Assembly (NCBI GenBank): GCA_003054495.1
Contig: CP028514.1
Span: 1,775,501 to 1,839,500 of the forward strand
Source of the DNA: Carboxydocella thermautotrophica
GTDB taxonomy: Bacteria > Bacillota > GCA-003054495 > Carboxydocellales > Carboxydocellaceae
Length of the DNA stretch: 64,000 nucleotides
Direction: 5' to 3'
The position numbers and the translations under genes are program-made. Under the pieces are notes generated by a model. That model had not been told where the DNA came from. It was given only the letters and a program-made list of their open reading frames with translations, and did no database searches. Numbering within the stretch: position 1 is the stretch's first letter; every line of letters starts with the position of its first letter. Positions 7,976 to 14,941 of this stretch are shown here, in pieces.

Positions 7976-8006
7976 GCCAAAAACAAAAGCGGGCTAACCC
8001 GCTTTT
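7976..8006 (-). terminator. Terminator of the zinc-ribbon gene
   Basis: Minus-strand AAAAGCGGG-TTAG-CCCGCTTTT followed by GTTTTTGG. The stem starts right at the TAA that ends the UGA-read-through frame of the preceding small gene. Confidence 0.8.
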
Positions 8007-8166
8007 AATACTCCTCATTGGAAAAATAGCCGACCCAACCGGCCAGCAAAGTTTGGCCTCAAACATCGCATTTATTTTCAGGATTGCGAAAGACACTGTT
8101 GCCACACTGGGGACATTTGACTGCTGCTTCGGCATTATCCGGTTGTACAGGTTTTACCATCTTCAT
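8005..8166 (-). CDS. Tiny zinc-ribbon protein with in-frame UGA at the fourth Cys position
   Basis: GGAGGTGAA precedes ATG. The frame encodes 35 residues ending KCPQCGNSVFRNPENKCDV, then UGA (8059-8061), then GQTLLAGWVGYFSNEEY and TAA. A zinc ribbon is normally CPxCG...CxxCG; here the last Cys codon is replaced by UGA, giving CxxC...CDV-UGA-G. The frame stays open for 17 more codons and its TAA abuts the terminator. Either it is a selenoprotein (the window also has a UGA-containing selD), a 35-residue peptide, or a nonsense-mutated gene. The downstream hairpins are weak as a SECIS element. Function unknown. Confidence 0.55.
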
Positions 8167-8504
8167 TTCACCTCCTGCCATAGTTTGCGGCAGGAAGGCG
8201 AAAAAAATACTCTTATCTCAGCAGCCACTTAATAATTAGCATATGCTACCACAATTGCACGAAGAAGGAAGCATGGAAATCAACCGGAACAGCAGTCTAC
8301 AACATCAATTACAACGTGGTCATGGCTGATCACGTACAAGTTTTTCTCTCCGCTCCTCCCAAAATAGCCCCGGCGGTAATCGCCAAAGAGGTGACTCCTG
8401 TGGCACCTGCGGAGAGAGTACGATAGTTATAGCTTCCTACCACCCCCTATAAAAACATACCTGCTTTATCACTTTTTGTCACACTGTAAACAAAAACACA
8501 GCGA
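8167..8504. other. Intergenic region with a possible three-way-junction structure
   Basis: No convincing gene. An 8-bp pairing CTCTCCGC (8346-8353) with GCGGAGAG (8409-8416) encloses two smaller stems, GGCG/CGCC (8372-8384) and AGGTG/CACCT (8389-8408), forming a compact three-way junction. If transcribed on the minus strand it would lie in a roughly 270-base leader of the zinc-ribbon gene, behind a 33-bp element also found before the bacteriocin-like gene. Several short open frames cross it on both strands but lack ribosome sites. Confidence 0.4.
8431..8463 (-). repeat. Leader element, copy 1
   Basis: About 33 bp nearly identical to 11459-11490 (core CTTCCTACCACCCCC, then ATAAA, ACATACCTG on the plus strand). 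Weaker similarity extends on both sides (CGATA on one side, TCAC-containing sequence on the other). Same orientation as copy 2. Confidence 0.7.
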
Positions 8505-8518
8505 TTATTCATCGCTGT
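8491..8518 (-). terminator. Terminator overlapping the regulator stop codon
   Basis: Minus-strand ACAGCGAT-GAATA-ATCGCTGT followed by GTTTTTG. The TAA of the upstream regulator gene lies within the loop and stem. Confidence 0.8.
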
Positions 8519-9350
8519 AACGAACCAAAAACCGGGAGTATTTTTCCTTACACTCCTGAAGACATTTAACCTCTAGTTTTTGATAGGCCCGGCGGACTAT
8601 AGTTTTCACTGTGTTTTTGCTAATTCTCAGCTTCCTAGCCACTGCTTCATAACTATATCCAGCAACCAGGTACTCCAAAACAACCTTTTCCCGCCCGGAC
8701 AGTTCCAAATACTTCAGCCTCTCCTTGTCTGCCGCAACATGAGTCTCCCGGTCAACTTCCCTGGAAATTATTTTTGCCAACATTTCAACTAAAGGAATCA
8801 TCTTTATTAAATCGGTTTCAATATGCGCAGAAATGTCCAAAAAACCCATTATTCCATGATAACTGCTATAAATCGGAACAGCAACACAGTACCAGGATTT
8901 TAAGAAATCACAATAATGCTGTTCTCCTCTAACTACTACCGTTTTTAGTTCTTGCATGGCCAAGCAGATGGCATTGGTTCCGGCACTTTCACAACTAAAA
9001 GATGTACCTCTCCTTATTCCAAGTTCAGCACACATTTTTAACACTTCCGGACTACAGGTAAGCTCCAGGACATACCCTTCCTTATCACAGAGCAGGAATA
9101 ATACATTTTTATCCAGCAAACTGGCATAACTTTCCTGCAGCAGCGGAGCCGCGATCTCTAATAAAATCTTGTTCTGCTTTATTCTAACTAATGTTTTTTG
9201 TTTACTCAAACAAATCCTGGGTCTGTCCTGGTCCGGTTTAATGCCAAGTTGTTTGGATTTTTGCCATGATTCATTGATCCGCACTGAATCAAAAAATAAG
9301 ACACTGGTATCCTGGTGGAGAAAATCAAGTTGTTTCCATTTATCAAACAA
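8505..9350 (-). CDS. GAF-domain regulator with C-terminal LuxR/GerE helix-turn-helix
   Basis: 281 aa. The N-terminal part resembles the signal-sensing region of AcoR-type regulators (VRINESWQKSKQLGIKPDQ, then a GAF-like domain with GTNAICLAM about 137-145 and YHGIMGFLDIS). The C-terminus has a LuxR-type HTH (LSGREKVVLEYLVAGYSYEAVARKLRISKNTVKTIVRRAYQKL). There is no sigma-54 AAA domain, so it acts as an ordinary DNA-binding regulator of unknown signal. TTG start, seven bases after AGGGGGG. It is the only regulator beside the bacteriocin-like genes and could control them, but that is inference from position. Confidence 0.8.
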   Translation of the reverse strand: MFDKWKQLDFLHQDTSVLFFDSVRINESWQKSKQLGIKPDQDRPRICLSKQKTLVRIKQNKILLEIAAPLLQESYASLLDKNVLFLLCDKEGYVLELTCSPEVLKMCAELGIRRGTSFSCESAGTNAICLAMQELKTVVVRGEQHYCDFLKSWYCVAVPIYSSYHGIMGFLDISAHIETDLIKMIPLVEMLAKIISREVDRETHVAADKERLKYLELSGREKVVLEYLVAGYSYEAVARKLRISKNTVKTIVRRAYQKLEVKCLQECKEKYSRFLVRYSDE

Positions 9351-9634
9351 AAAGATTCCCCCCTCTTAATCTCCCCCATTCCTATGTCTATATTTTATCA
9401 TGTGAAACTTTTCCTGAGAAGAAAAAACGGGCCAGCCCCCTGCTTGTCTACGACCGGTGAGCCTGGGAAGGGGCAGGCGGTTAAAACTGTTGACAGTGCT
9501 GCCCTATTTAAAACTCGGGAGTAATCGTTACCGAATGAGGCAACTCTTATACGCCATTACCACAAAATCTCCCAACAGATACTTGTGGAAAAATCCTTAC
9601 AAAAATAACGAATTTCCTCTTGCAAAAAACAATT

Positions 9635-10066
9635 CTAATTTTGTGATACAGGAGGAATAGTAGTTGATGAATTTATTTTCTTCCAGATTGATTTGATTAC
9701 AACTTTATACAATAGGTTACCGAAGATTACATAGAATATTATAGTTGCAGTTAAACAGAAATAACATAAATTCCCAGCCCAAAAAAATTGAGCGAACTGT
9801 AGAAAAGATGCAAAGCTAGCACATAACATCGTAGTTAAAAGTGTCAGATATTTTAGGCTTGAAAAACGCATTGAAAAATGATTCAAAACCGCAAGGGTGA
9901 CAGAAGCAACAACTCCTATCAACGCTATAATTACACCATCTATTGGCAGAAAGAATATTTGGTTACATGAAGAACAGCCTTTAACAGTATATTTGACCCA
10001 AGCCGTATAACTAAGTAAAACTGCGTTAATTAACGATAAACAAGTTGTTGTATTTATCTTCCACAC
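9635..10066 (-). CDS. VKOR-like membrane thiol oxidoreductase
   Basis: 143 aa with four to five membrane segments and two cysteine pairs, GCSSC (31-34) and LCYFC (101-104). The arrangement is that of vitamin-K-epoxide-reductase homologues, which pass electrons from newly formed disulfides to quinone and so drive oxidative folding outside the membrane. GTG start preceded by GAAGGGAAAAG. It ends a three-gene row behind a secreted precursor with a 12-Cys tail, so forming its disulfides is a natural job. No partner thioredoxin-like protein is seen. Confidence 0.75.
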   Translation of the reverse strand: MWKINTTTCLSLINAVLLSYTAWVKYTVKGCSSCNQIFFLPIDGVIIALIGVVASVTLAVLNHFSMRFSSLKYLTLLTTMLCASFASFLQFAQFFWAGNLCYFCLTATIIFYVIFGNLLYKVVIKSIWKKINSSTTIPPVSQN

Positions 10067-10110
10067 CTTTTCCCTTCCCCATTTCTTAATATAGCATTTT
10101 TATTAATCTA

Positions 10111-10503
10111 TTAACGTTTTCTATGCGGAAATGCGCTTCGGGGGTCTCCTATCCAATCTCCTATAACCTTCCATATACCTTTATATTTACTAGCTTTTTT
10201 TTCTTTTAAGTAAAAAGGATACCATAAAAAAGTTGTTGAAAAAATCAAATAATATACTATCATTGAAATAAATCCAAAGGCTCCATTATTTGTATAGCTT
10301 TTAATAATAAAGTTAATTGTAAGTCCCAAAGTAATATTTAAAACTATAAGAGCACCATACCTGTTCCTAAAAAGAGTTCCAATTTCTAGCCAAATTCCCT
10401 TATAGCGCTGCGGTTGTTTGTCACGTAAATAAAATGGATATAAAAGAAAAAATGCATAAACTAAAAGAACTATAATATTTATAAGTAGCCACCAAGAATT
10501 CAT
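10111..10503 (-). CDS. Small membrane protein with internal duplication, possible immunity protein
   Basis: 130 aa, about four membrane segments. The two halves repeat: YPFYLRDKQPQRYKGIW (22-38) and YPFYLKEKKASKYKGIW (95-111), each followed by similar residues (LEIG and KVIG). No known family recognised. It lies between the bacteriocin-like precursor and the VKOR-like gene, with GAGG ahead of the ATG. Immunity or export helper is a guess from context. AT-rich composition matches its neighbours and suggests acquisition with them. Confidence 0.7.
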   Translation of the reverse strand: MNSWWLLINIIVLLVYAFFLLYPFYLRDKQPQRYKGIWLEIGTLFRNRYGALIVLNITLGLTINFIIKSYTNNGAFGFISMIVYYLIFSTTFLWYPFYLKEKKASKYKGIWKVIGDWIGDPRSAFPHRKR

Positions 10504-10532
10504 AGATTTTAACCTCTTTCAACTAATTTAAG

Positions 10533-10566
10533 AATATGGTTGAAGCCACTCGGCTTCAACCATATT
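10533..10566 (-). other. Perfect 15-bp hairpin between precursor and downstream genes
   Basis: AATATGGTTGAAGCC-GAGT-GGCTTCAACCATATT on the minus strand, seven bases after the stop of the bacteriocin-like gene. Only AT-rich sequence without a real T-run follows. In bacteriocin operons such a stem commonly protects or partly terminates the precursor message so that it outnumbers the downstream genes. Confidence 0.75.
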
Positions 10567-10572
10567 AACCCT

Positions 10573-11340
10573 CTATTTACAATAACCTATATCTTGGCAC
10601 AAAGATGGACAAGTAATGTAACTTCCTACTCCACCACAAATAATACTATAGACAACTCCACAAATTATCGGACAGGTGAAGTTTCCAAATGGTGAACAGG
10701 CAATCATACATGCGAAATAACTAGTTAACCCACAACCACCGTTCCAGAGGGTATTACATATTCCAAGACAGATGTCACAACTAGTCCATGCCGCGTTTAT
10801 TTCTTTTTGAGAACCAGTTTTATCTTTTTTATCATACGGAATAAAAGGCCCTTCTTTCCAATTAATTTTAGGTTGATTATTAATAATTTCTATTTTAGAG
10901 GTATTATAGATTTTTCCATTTTTAATGTCGTAAACATCTATTGTTTTTGTACCATTTACGTTTTGAAGAACACCTGCACCTACTTTCACTTTACCATTAA
11001 AATCTGCGTAAACAAGTTGAATATCTTTAGATCCTTTAATTGTTAATATTAATACATTCCCTTGTTTTTTGGAGTATACATAGTTCGCTGCTCTTTTCTC
11101 TGATACCTCATAGCTGCCGCCTGTTAACTTATCCAGTAAAATACGTACATCCTGTTTTTTTAACGCCTCTTCAGCCAAGCTTTCTAGCTCTTTCCCTGTA
11201 ATTTCCGTGTAGTCTAAAGAACTATTCTTTTTTAAAAAGTCAGCAGTTACATACCCAGCCATTGCCGGCGTTGCTAGCAAAATTAAGGATAGAATAACCG
11301 CAATAAACATACTTATCCTTTTATCAACCTTTAATAACAT
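10573..11340 (-). CDS. Secreted precursor with halocin-C8-like Cys-rich C-terminus (putative bacteriocin)
   Basis: 255 aa. A Sec signal peptide (residues 1-29, ending TPAMA|GY) is followed by a roughly 150-residue soluble region and a 70-residue tail with 12 cysteines. The tail opens with SCDIC, alternates hydrophobic and Cys-containing stretches (YFACMIAC, FTCPIICGVVYSIICGG) and ends LCQDIGYCK. Halocin C8 has the same plan: CxxC start, hydrophobic core, CNRAGLC end (same C-x5-C), made as the tail of a precursor whose N-terminal part gives immunity. GGAGG precedes the ATG. Next come a membrane protein and a VKOR-like enzyme. Assignment is from pattern memory, not a search. Confidence 0.7.
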   Translation of the reverse strand: MLLKVDKRISMFIAVILSLILLATPAMAGYVTADFLKKNSSLDYTEITGKELESLAEEALKKQDVRILLDKLTGGSYEVSEKRAANYVYSKKQGNVLILTIKGSKDIQLVYADFNGKVKVGAGVLQNVNGTKTIDVYDIKNGKIYNTSKIEIINNQPKINWKEGPFIPYDKKDKTGSQKEINAAWTSCDICLGICNTLWNGGCGLTSYFACMIACSPFGNFTCPIICGVVYSIICGGVGSYITCPSLCQDIGYCK

Positions 11341-11458
11341 AAATTTTACCTCCTAACTTAGTATACTTTAGTTGTCATCAGGTAGACTTTTATAAATCTA
11401 TTAAAGTTTTTTAAACGAAATAGTCAGCACCATCGGATGACAATGCGATAAAAGTAAG

Positions 11459-11490
11459 AGCTTCCTACCACCCCCATAAACACATACCTG
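11459..11490 (-). repeat. Leader element, copy 2
   Basis: Matches 8431-8463 with one single-base gap and one mismatch. It lies about 120 bases upstream of the bacteriocin-like start, so it is probably part of a promoter or leader shared with the zinc-ribbon transcript. Confidence 0.7.
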
Positions 11491-11541
11491 TTACCCTCAC
11501 TCTTCTGTATATGAATATATCCCATTTTGATTAATTATGGT

Positions 11542-11582
11542 ATCACCCCGTTTGTCACCTTTTTGTCACCTTTTTTGTCACC
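11542..11582 (-). repeat. Four phased direct repeats (GGTGA units)
   Basis: Minus-strand GGTGACAAA units. TCACC on the plus strand begins at 11543, 11555, 11566 and 11578, that is every 11-12 bp, about one helical turn. Such spacing on one DNA face is typical of operator arrays. A two-unit version occurs at 8468-8482 near the other leader copy. Confidence 0.65.
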
Positions 11583-11611
11583 CCATAAACATTACGCAGT
11601 GACCCTCAAAA

Positions 11612-11634
11612 GAAAAAACGGGCCAGTAGCCCGT
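11612..11634 (-). terminator. Terminator of recG
   Basis: Minus-strand ACGGGC-TACTG-GCCCGT followed by TTTTTTC, shortly after the recG stop. Confidence 0.85.
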
Positions 11635-11645
11635 CGTTAAAAATA

Positions 11646-14072
11646 CTACCCGATTTGTGCCAAATCCAGACCATCGGCAAAAGTAGCTTTCAATTCCTCC
11701 TTCAGCAGCCGGTGTTCCGGTCGGGCCAGTTTCGGATCTTCTTCCACAATCCGGAATGCCAGCTGGCGCGCTCCTTCCAGCAGGGGCAAATCCTTGACCA
11801 GGTCGGCCACCTTCAGTTCCGGCAGCCCTGACTGACGGGTACCGAAGAATTCCCCTGGGCCCCGCAGTTTCAAATCCTCCTCCGCCAGCACAAAACCGTC
11901 ATTGGTCTGTTCCATGATGCGCAGGCGGGCCCGCCCTTCAGCCGATTGGGTATCGGAAATCAGGAAACAATAGGACTGATATTCTCCCCGCCCCACCCGG
12001 CCCCGCAGCTGGTGGAGCTGGGCCAGGCCAAAGCGTTCGGCATCAATCACCACCATGATAGTAGCATTGGGCACATTCACCCCCACCTCAATCACGGTAG
12101 TGGAAACCAGGATTTGCAGGCGGTTCTGGCGGAATTCCTCCATTACCCCTTCCTTTTCCTCCTGTTTCATGCGGCCATGCAGCAGCCCGACCCGGAACTG
12201 GGGAAAAATCTGTTCCTGCCACTCCTGGGCCAGTTTGGTAGCCGCCTCCAGATCCATTTTTTCCGATTCCTCTACCAGCGGACAGACTACATAGGCCTGG
12301 CGCCCTTGCTCTAACTGTTCTCGGATAAAAGCATAAAGCTTGTCCAGCCGGCTGCGATTGAGCCAGTGGGTTTTCACCGGCTTGCGCCCCGGCGGCAGTT
12401 CATCGATGACGGAGACATCCAGGTCCCCGTACAGAGTCAGGGCCAGGGTGCGGGGAATGGGGGTGGCTGTCATCACCAGCAAGTCAGGATGGTTGCCTTT
12501 TTCCCGCAAGAGGGCTCGCTGACGCACTCCGAAGCGGTGCTGTTCATCCACTACCGCCAGGCCCAGGCGGGCAAAAACCACATCCTCCTGTAACAGGGCA
12601 TGGGTGCCGATGACAATGGCCAGATGGCCGGAAGCCAGGTCAGCCAGCAGTTGCCGCCGTTCCTTTTTGCTTTTGCTGCTGGTCAAAAGGCCAACCGGCA
12701 AGCCCAGGGGTCGGAACAGCTCCTGCAAATTCCAGTAGTGCTGTTCGGCCAGAATCTCGGTGGGAGCCATCAATGCCCCCTGATAGCCAGAGGCCACTGT
12801 TTTCAACAGGGCCAGGGCAGCCACGATGGTTTTCCCGGAGCCCACATCCCCCTGCACCAGCCGGGTCATGGGCCGGGGTGCGGCCATATCCCGGTAGATT
12901 TCCCCCAGTACCCTTTCCTGGGCTCTGGTTAACTGAAAGGGCAGGCGCTGGCGAAATTCAATTTCCAGCGGCAAGGGTACCGGACTATGAGCTATACCTT
13001 TGGGAGCGGTTTTTTCCGTGCCTTTCAACAGAGCCAGAGCCAGCTGCAGGAGAAAAAGCTCATCAAAAGCCAGACGCCGCCGGGCCAGCTCCCTGCTGGT
13101 CCAGGACTGGGGAAAATGGATTTCCTGTAAAGCCTGGGGCCGGGGCAGGAGGCTGTGTTGCTGACAGTACTGCCCTGGCAAAAATTCGGGGGCGATCTCA
13201 TCCACCTGGTCCAGCAAGCGGTAAATTACGGTGCGGAAAAAGCGGGAATTGAGCTGGCCACTGCCAGGATAGACCGGCACAATCCGGCCGGTGTGAATCA
13301 AGTCCTGGCGGTCCACAATCTCGAATTCCTCCACATTGATCTGGGGAATGCCATAGGCCCGATCGGTTTTGCCCGCCACCACCAGTTCTGTGCCCGCCTT
13401 CAGCTGTTCTTTCAGATAACGCTGATTGAACCAGACAGCATAGACCTGGCTCTCTTCCACCCTGAGCAGAGCTTTTAAGATCACCAGCCCCCGGCGCGGA
13501 CGCAGCTCCTGGACATTGACCACCGTCCCCAGCACCGTTTCCTTTTCCCCGTGTACCAGCTGGGAGGGGTGTTTGAACTGACTGCGGTCCTGGTAATCCC
13601 GGGGCAGGTGAAAGAGCAGATCCCGCAGGGTATTGATACCCATGGCCTGCAAGGCAGTAGCTCTCTTAGGGCCGATATTTTTCACATATTGCAACTGGGC
13701 CGGCAGGCCCTGGCTTTTTTCGGCAGTGCGGGCCGGTGGTGCTTCTGTCTTTTCCTTCGCCTCCAGCTGTGTTTCCAGCTGGGGTTGGGACTGGGCCCTC
13801 CGGGGCGCCGGCCTGCTTACCGGCAAATTGACCAGCCAGTGCCAGAGCTTTTCCAGCTTCTCCTCCCGCTTGCTGCGACTCACCTGGCCATAATCGGCAA
13901 AAAGCCGGATGAAGTCGGCAGTTTCTGCCCTGCCTCCACCACCCGGCTTACCCGCCAGTTTTTCCAGCTGCTGTATGACAAAACGGTCAAAGCCGCCAAA
14001 CACAGCCCCATTATTGCAACCCAGGCGCTTTTCCGCCTGGATGGCTTTTAACAAGAGGGTTTTGCTGTCCAT
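11646..14072 (-). CDS. recG: ATP-dependent DNA helicase RecG
   Basis: 808 aa. An N-terminal extension is followed by the OB-fold wedge domain (about 145-300) and the helicase core with Walker A GDVGSGKT, the DEQHRFG box, TATPIPRTLA and the C-terminal QLHQLRGRVGRGE. RecG remodels stalled replication forks and branch-migrates Holliday junctions. The N-terminal extension of about 120 residues with a Gln/Glu/Ala-rich linker is longer than in E. coli RecG, as usual in Firmicutes. GAGGTGA precedes the ATG. Last gene of the asp23-dak2-degV-recG row. Confidence 0.95.
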   Translation of the reverse strand: MDSKTLLLKAIQAEKRLGCNNGAVFGGFDRFVIQQLEKLAGKPGGGGRAETADFIRLFADYGQVSRSKREEKLEKLWHWLVNLPVSRPAPRRAQSQPQLETQLEAKEKTEAPPARTAEKSQGLPAQLQYVKNIGPKRATALQAMGINTLRDLLFHLPRDYQDRSQFKHPSQLVHGEKETVLGTVVNVQELRPRRGLVILKALLRVEESQVYAVWFNQRYLKEQLKAGTELVVAGKTDRAYGIPQINVEEFEIVDRQDLIHTGRIVPVYPGSGQLNSRFFRTVIYRLLDQVDEIAPEFLPGQYCQQHSLLPRPQALQEIHFPQSWTSRELARRRLAFDELFLLQLALALLKGTEKTAPKGIAHSPVPLPLEIEFRQRLPFQLTRAQERVLGEIYRDMAAPRPMTRLVQGDVGSGKTIVAALALLKTVASGYQGALMAPTEILAEQHYWNLQELFRPLGLPVGLLTSSKSKKERRQLLADLASGHLAIVIGTHALLQEDVVFARLGLAVVDEQHRFGVRQRALLREKGNHPDLLVMTATPIPRTLALTLYGDLDVSVIDELPPGRKPVKTHWLNRSRLDKLYAFIREQLEQGRQAYVVCPLVEESEKMDLEAATKLAQEWQEQIFPQFRVGLLHGRMKQEEKEGVMEEFRQNRLQILVSTTVIEVGVNVPNATIMVVIDAERFGLAQLHQLRGRVGRGEYQSYCFLISDTQSAEGRARLRIMEQTNDGFVLAEEDLKLRGPGEFFGTRQSGLPELKVADLVKDLPLLEGARQLAFRIVEEDPKLARPEHRLLKEELKATFADGLDLAQIG

Positions 14073-14083
14073 TGCCTTTCACC

Positions 14084-14941
14084 TCAAACCGACTCCTCCA
14101 CCGGGAAAAAGGCGATGCCCACTGCGCCTGGACCGGCATAGGTGCCGATAACTGTTCCGACCTCATTGATCATAATCACATCAAAACACTGAAATTCCTG
14201 GACAATGCGCTGATGCAGTTTCATCACACTTTCAAAATCATTGGCATGGAGGAGGGCACAGCGCATAGGCCGTCCCTGCAGACGCTCCCGGACCAGTTCC
14301 ACAATCCGGTCAATGGCCTTATTCCAGCCCCGTACTTTGTCAATGGGGGTAACCACTCCATCCTGCATGGTAAGGATGGGCTTGATATTGAGCAGGCTGC
14401 CGACAAAGGCCTCGGCCTTGCCAATGCGCCCGCCCTTGAAGATATAATCCAGGGTATTGAGTACAAAATAAAGACGGCTTTCCTGTTTCAGCCTCTCCAC
14501 CAGGGCGATAATTTCCTCTTTACTGCGCCCTTCCCGGGCTGCCCGGGCCGCCTCAACCACTATGATGCCAAGGCCAATGCTGAGGCTTTCCGAATCGATT
14601 ACCGTAATATCTGCCCCTTCCGTCATTTCCGCTCCCAGGCGGGCACTTTGCACCGTGCCGCTGGTCTTCTGGCTGAGATGGATGGAAATGACCTGGGTGC
14701 CCTCAGCCGCCAGTTCCCTGTATACTTCAGCAAACTCCAGTGGTGAAGGCTGGGAAGTGGTAGGCAGGTTTTGCAAATGGGGCAAACGCTGATAAAACTC
14801 TTTGGAATTCAGGGTTACGCCATCCAGATAGGTTTCCCCATCCAGAAAAACTTTTAAAGGCACTATCTTGATGCCATATTCCTGCACCACCTCGGCCGGA
14901 ATATCGGCAGTGCTATCAGTCACAATCCTGACTTTTCCCAT
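14084..14941 (-). CDS. DegV family fatty-acid-binding protein
   Basis: 285 aa. Begins KVRIVTDSTADIPAE, then TSQPSPLEF and SIHLSQKTSGTVQSA, the hallmark DegV motifs that grip the fatty-acid carboxylate. FakB/DegV proteins hand fatty acids to the FakA kinase for phosphorylation. Here the FakA-like DAK2 protein is encoded immediately upstream with no gap, so the pair likely works together in fatty-acid activation. Confidence 0.92.
   Translation of the reverse strand: MGKVRIVTDSTADIPAEVVQEYGIKIVPLKVFLDGETYLDGVTLNSKEFYQRLPHLQNLPTTSQPSPLEFAEVYRELAAEGTQVISIHLSQKTSGTVQSARLGAEMTEGADITVIDSESLSIGLGIIVVEAARAAREGRSKEEIIALVERLKQESRLYFVLNTLDYIFKGGRIGKAEAFVGSLLNIKPILTMQDGVVTPIDKVRGWNKAIDRIVELVRERLQGRPMRCALLHANDFESVMKLHQRIVQEFQCFDVIMINEVGTVIGTYAGPGAVGIAFFPVEESV

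Larger units (their letters stand above)
11341..11645. other. Upstream region of the bacteriocin-like gene
   Basis: No gene seen. Reading towards the gene it holds the recG terminator, four phased TCACC repeats (11542-11582), the second copy of the leader element (11459-11490) and a 120-base AT-rich leader ending in AGGAGG. A 17-codon frame from the ATG at about 11476 (MGVVGSSYFYRIVIRWC) is possible but unsupported. Confidence 0.5.

Noticed and set aside
8170-8440. Several short open frames on both strands (for example GVVGSYNYRTLSAGATG on minus, MADHVQVFLSAPPK on plus)
   Set aside because: No ribosome site fits any of them, they overlap each other on opposite strands, and the GC-rich block is better explained as paired structure.
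9457-9660. 67-aa plus-strand frame beginning MSLGRGRRLKLL
   Set aside because: No ribosome site, no recognisable domain, and it runs through a terminator-like A-rich/GC block and AT-rich spacer.
9420-11626. 16-bp identity AGAAAAAACGGGCCAG at 9420-9435 and 11611-11626 as a flanking direct repeat of the island
   Set aside because: The right copy is an arm of the recG terminator, and similar A-rich/CGGGCC terminator arms occur elsewhere (19101-19114); chance is likely.
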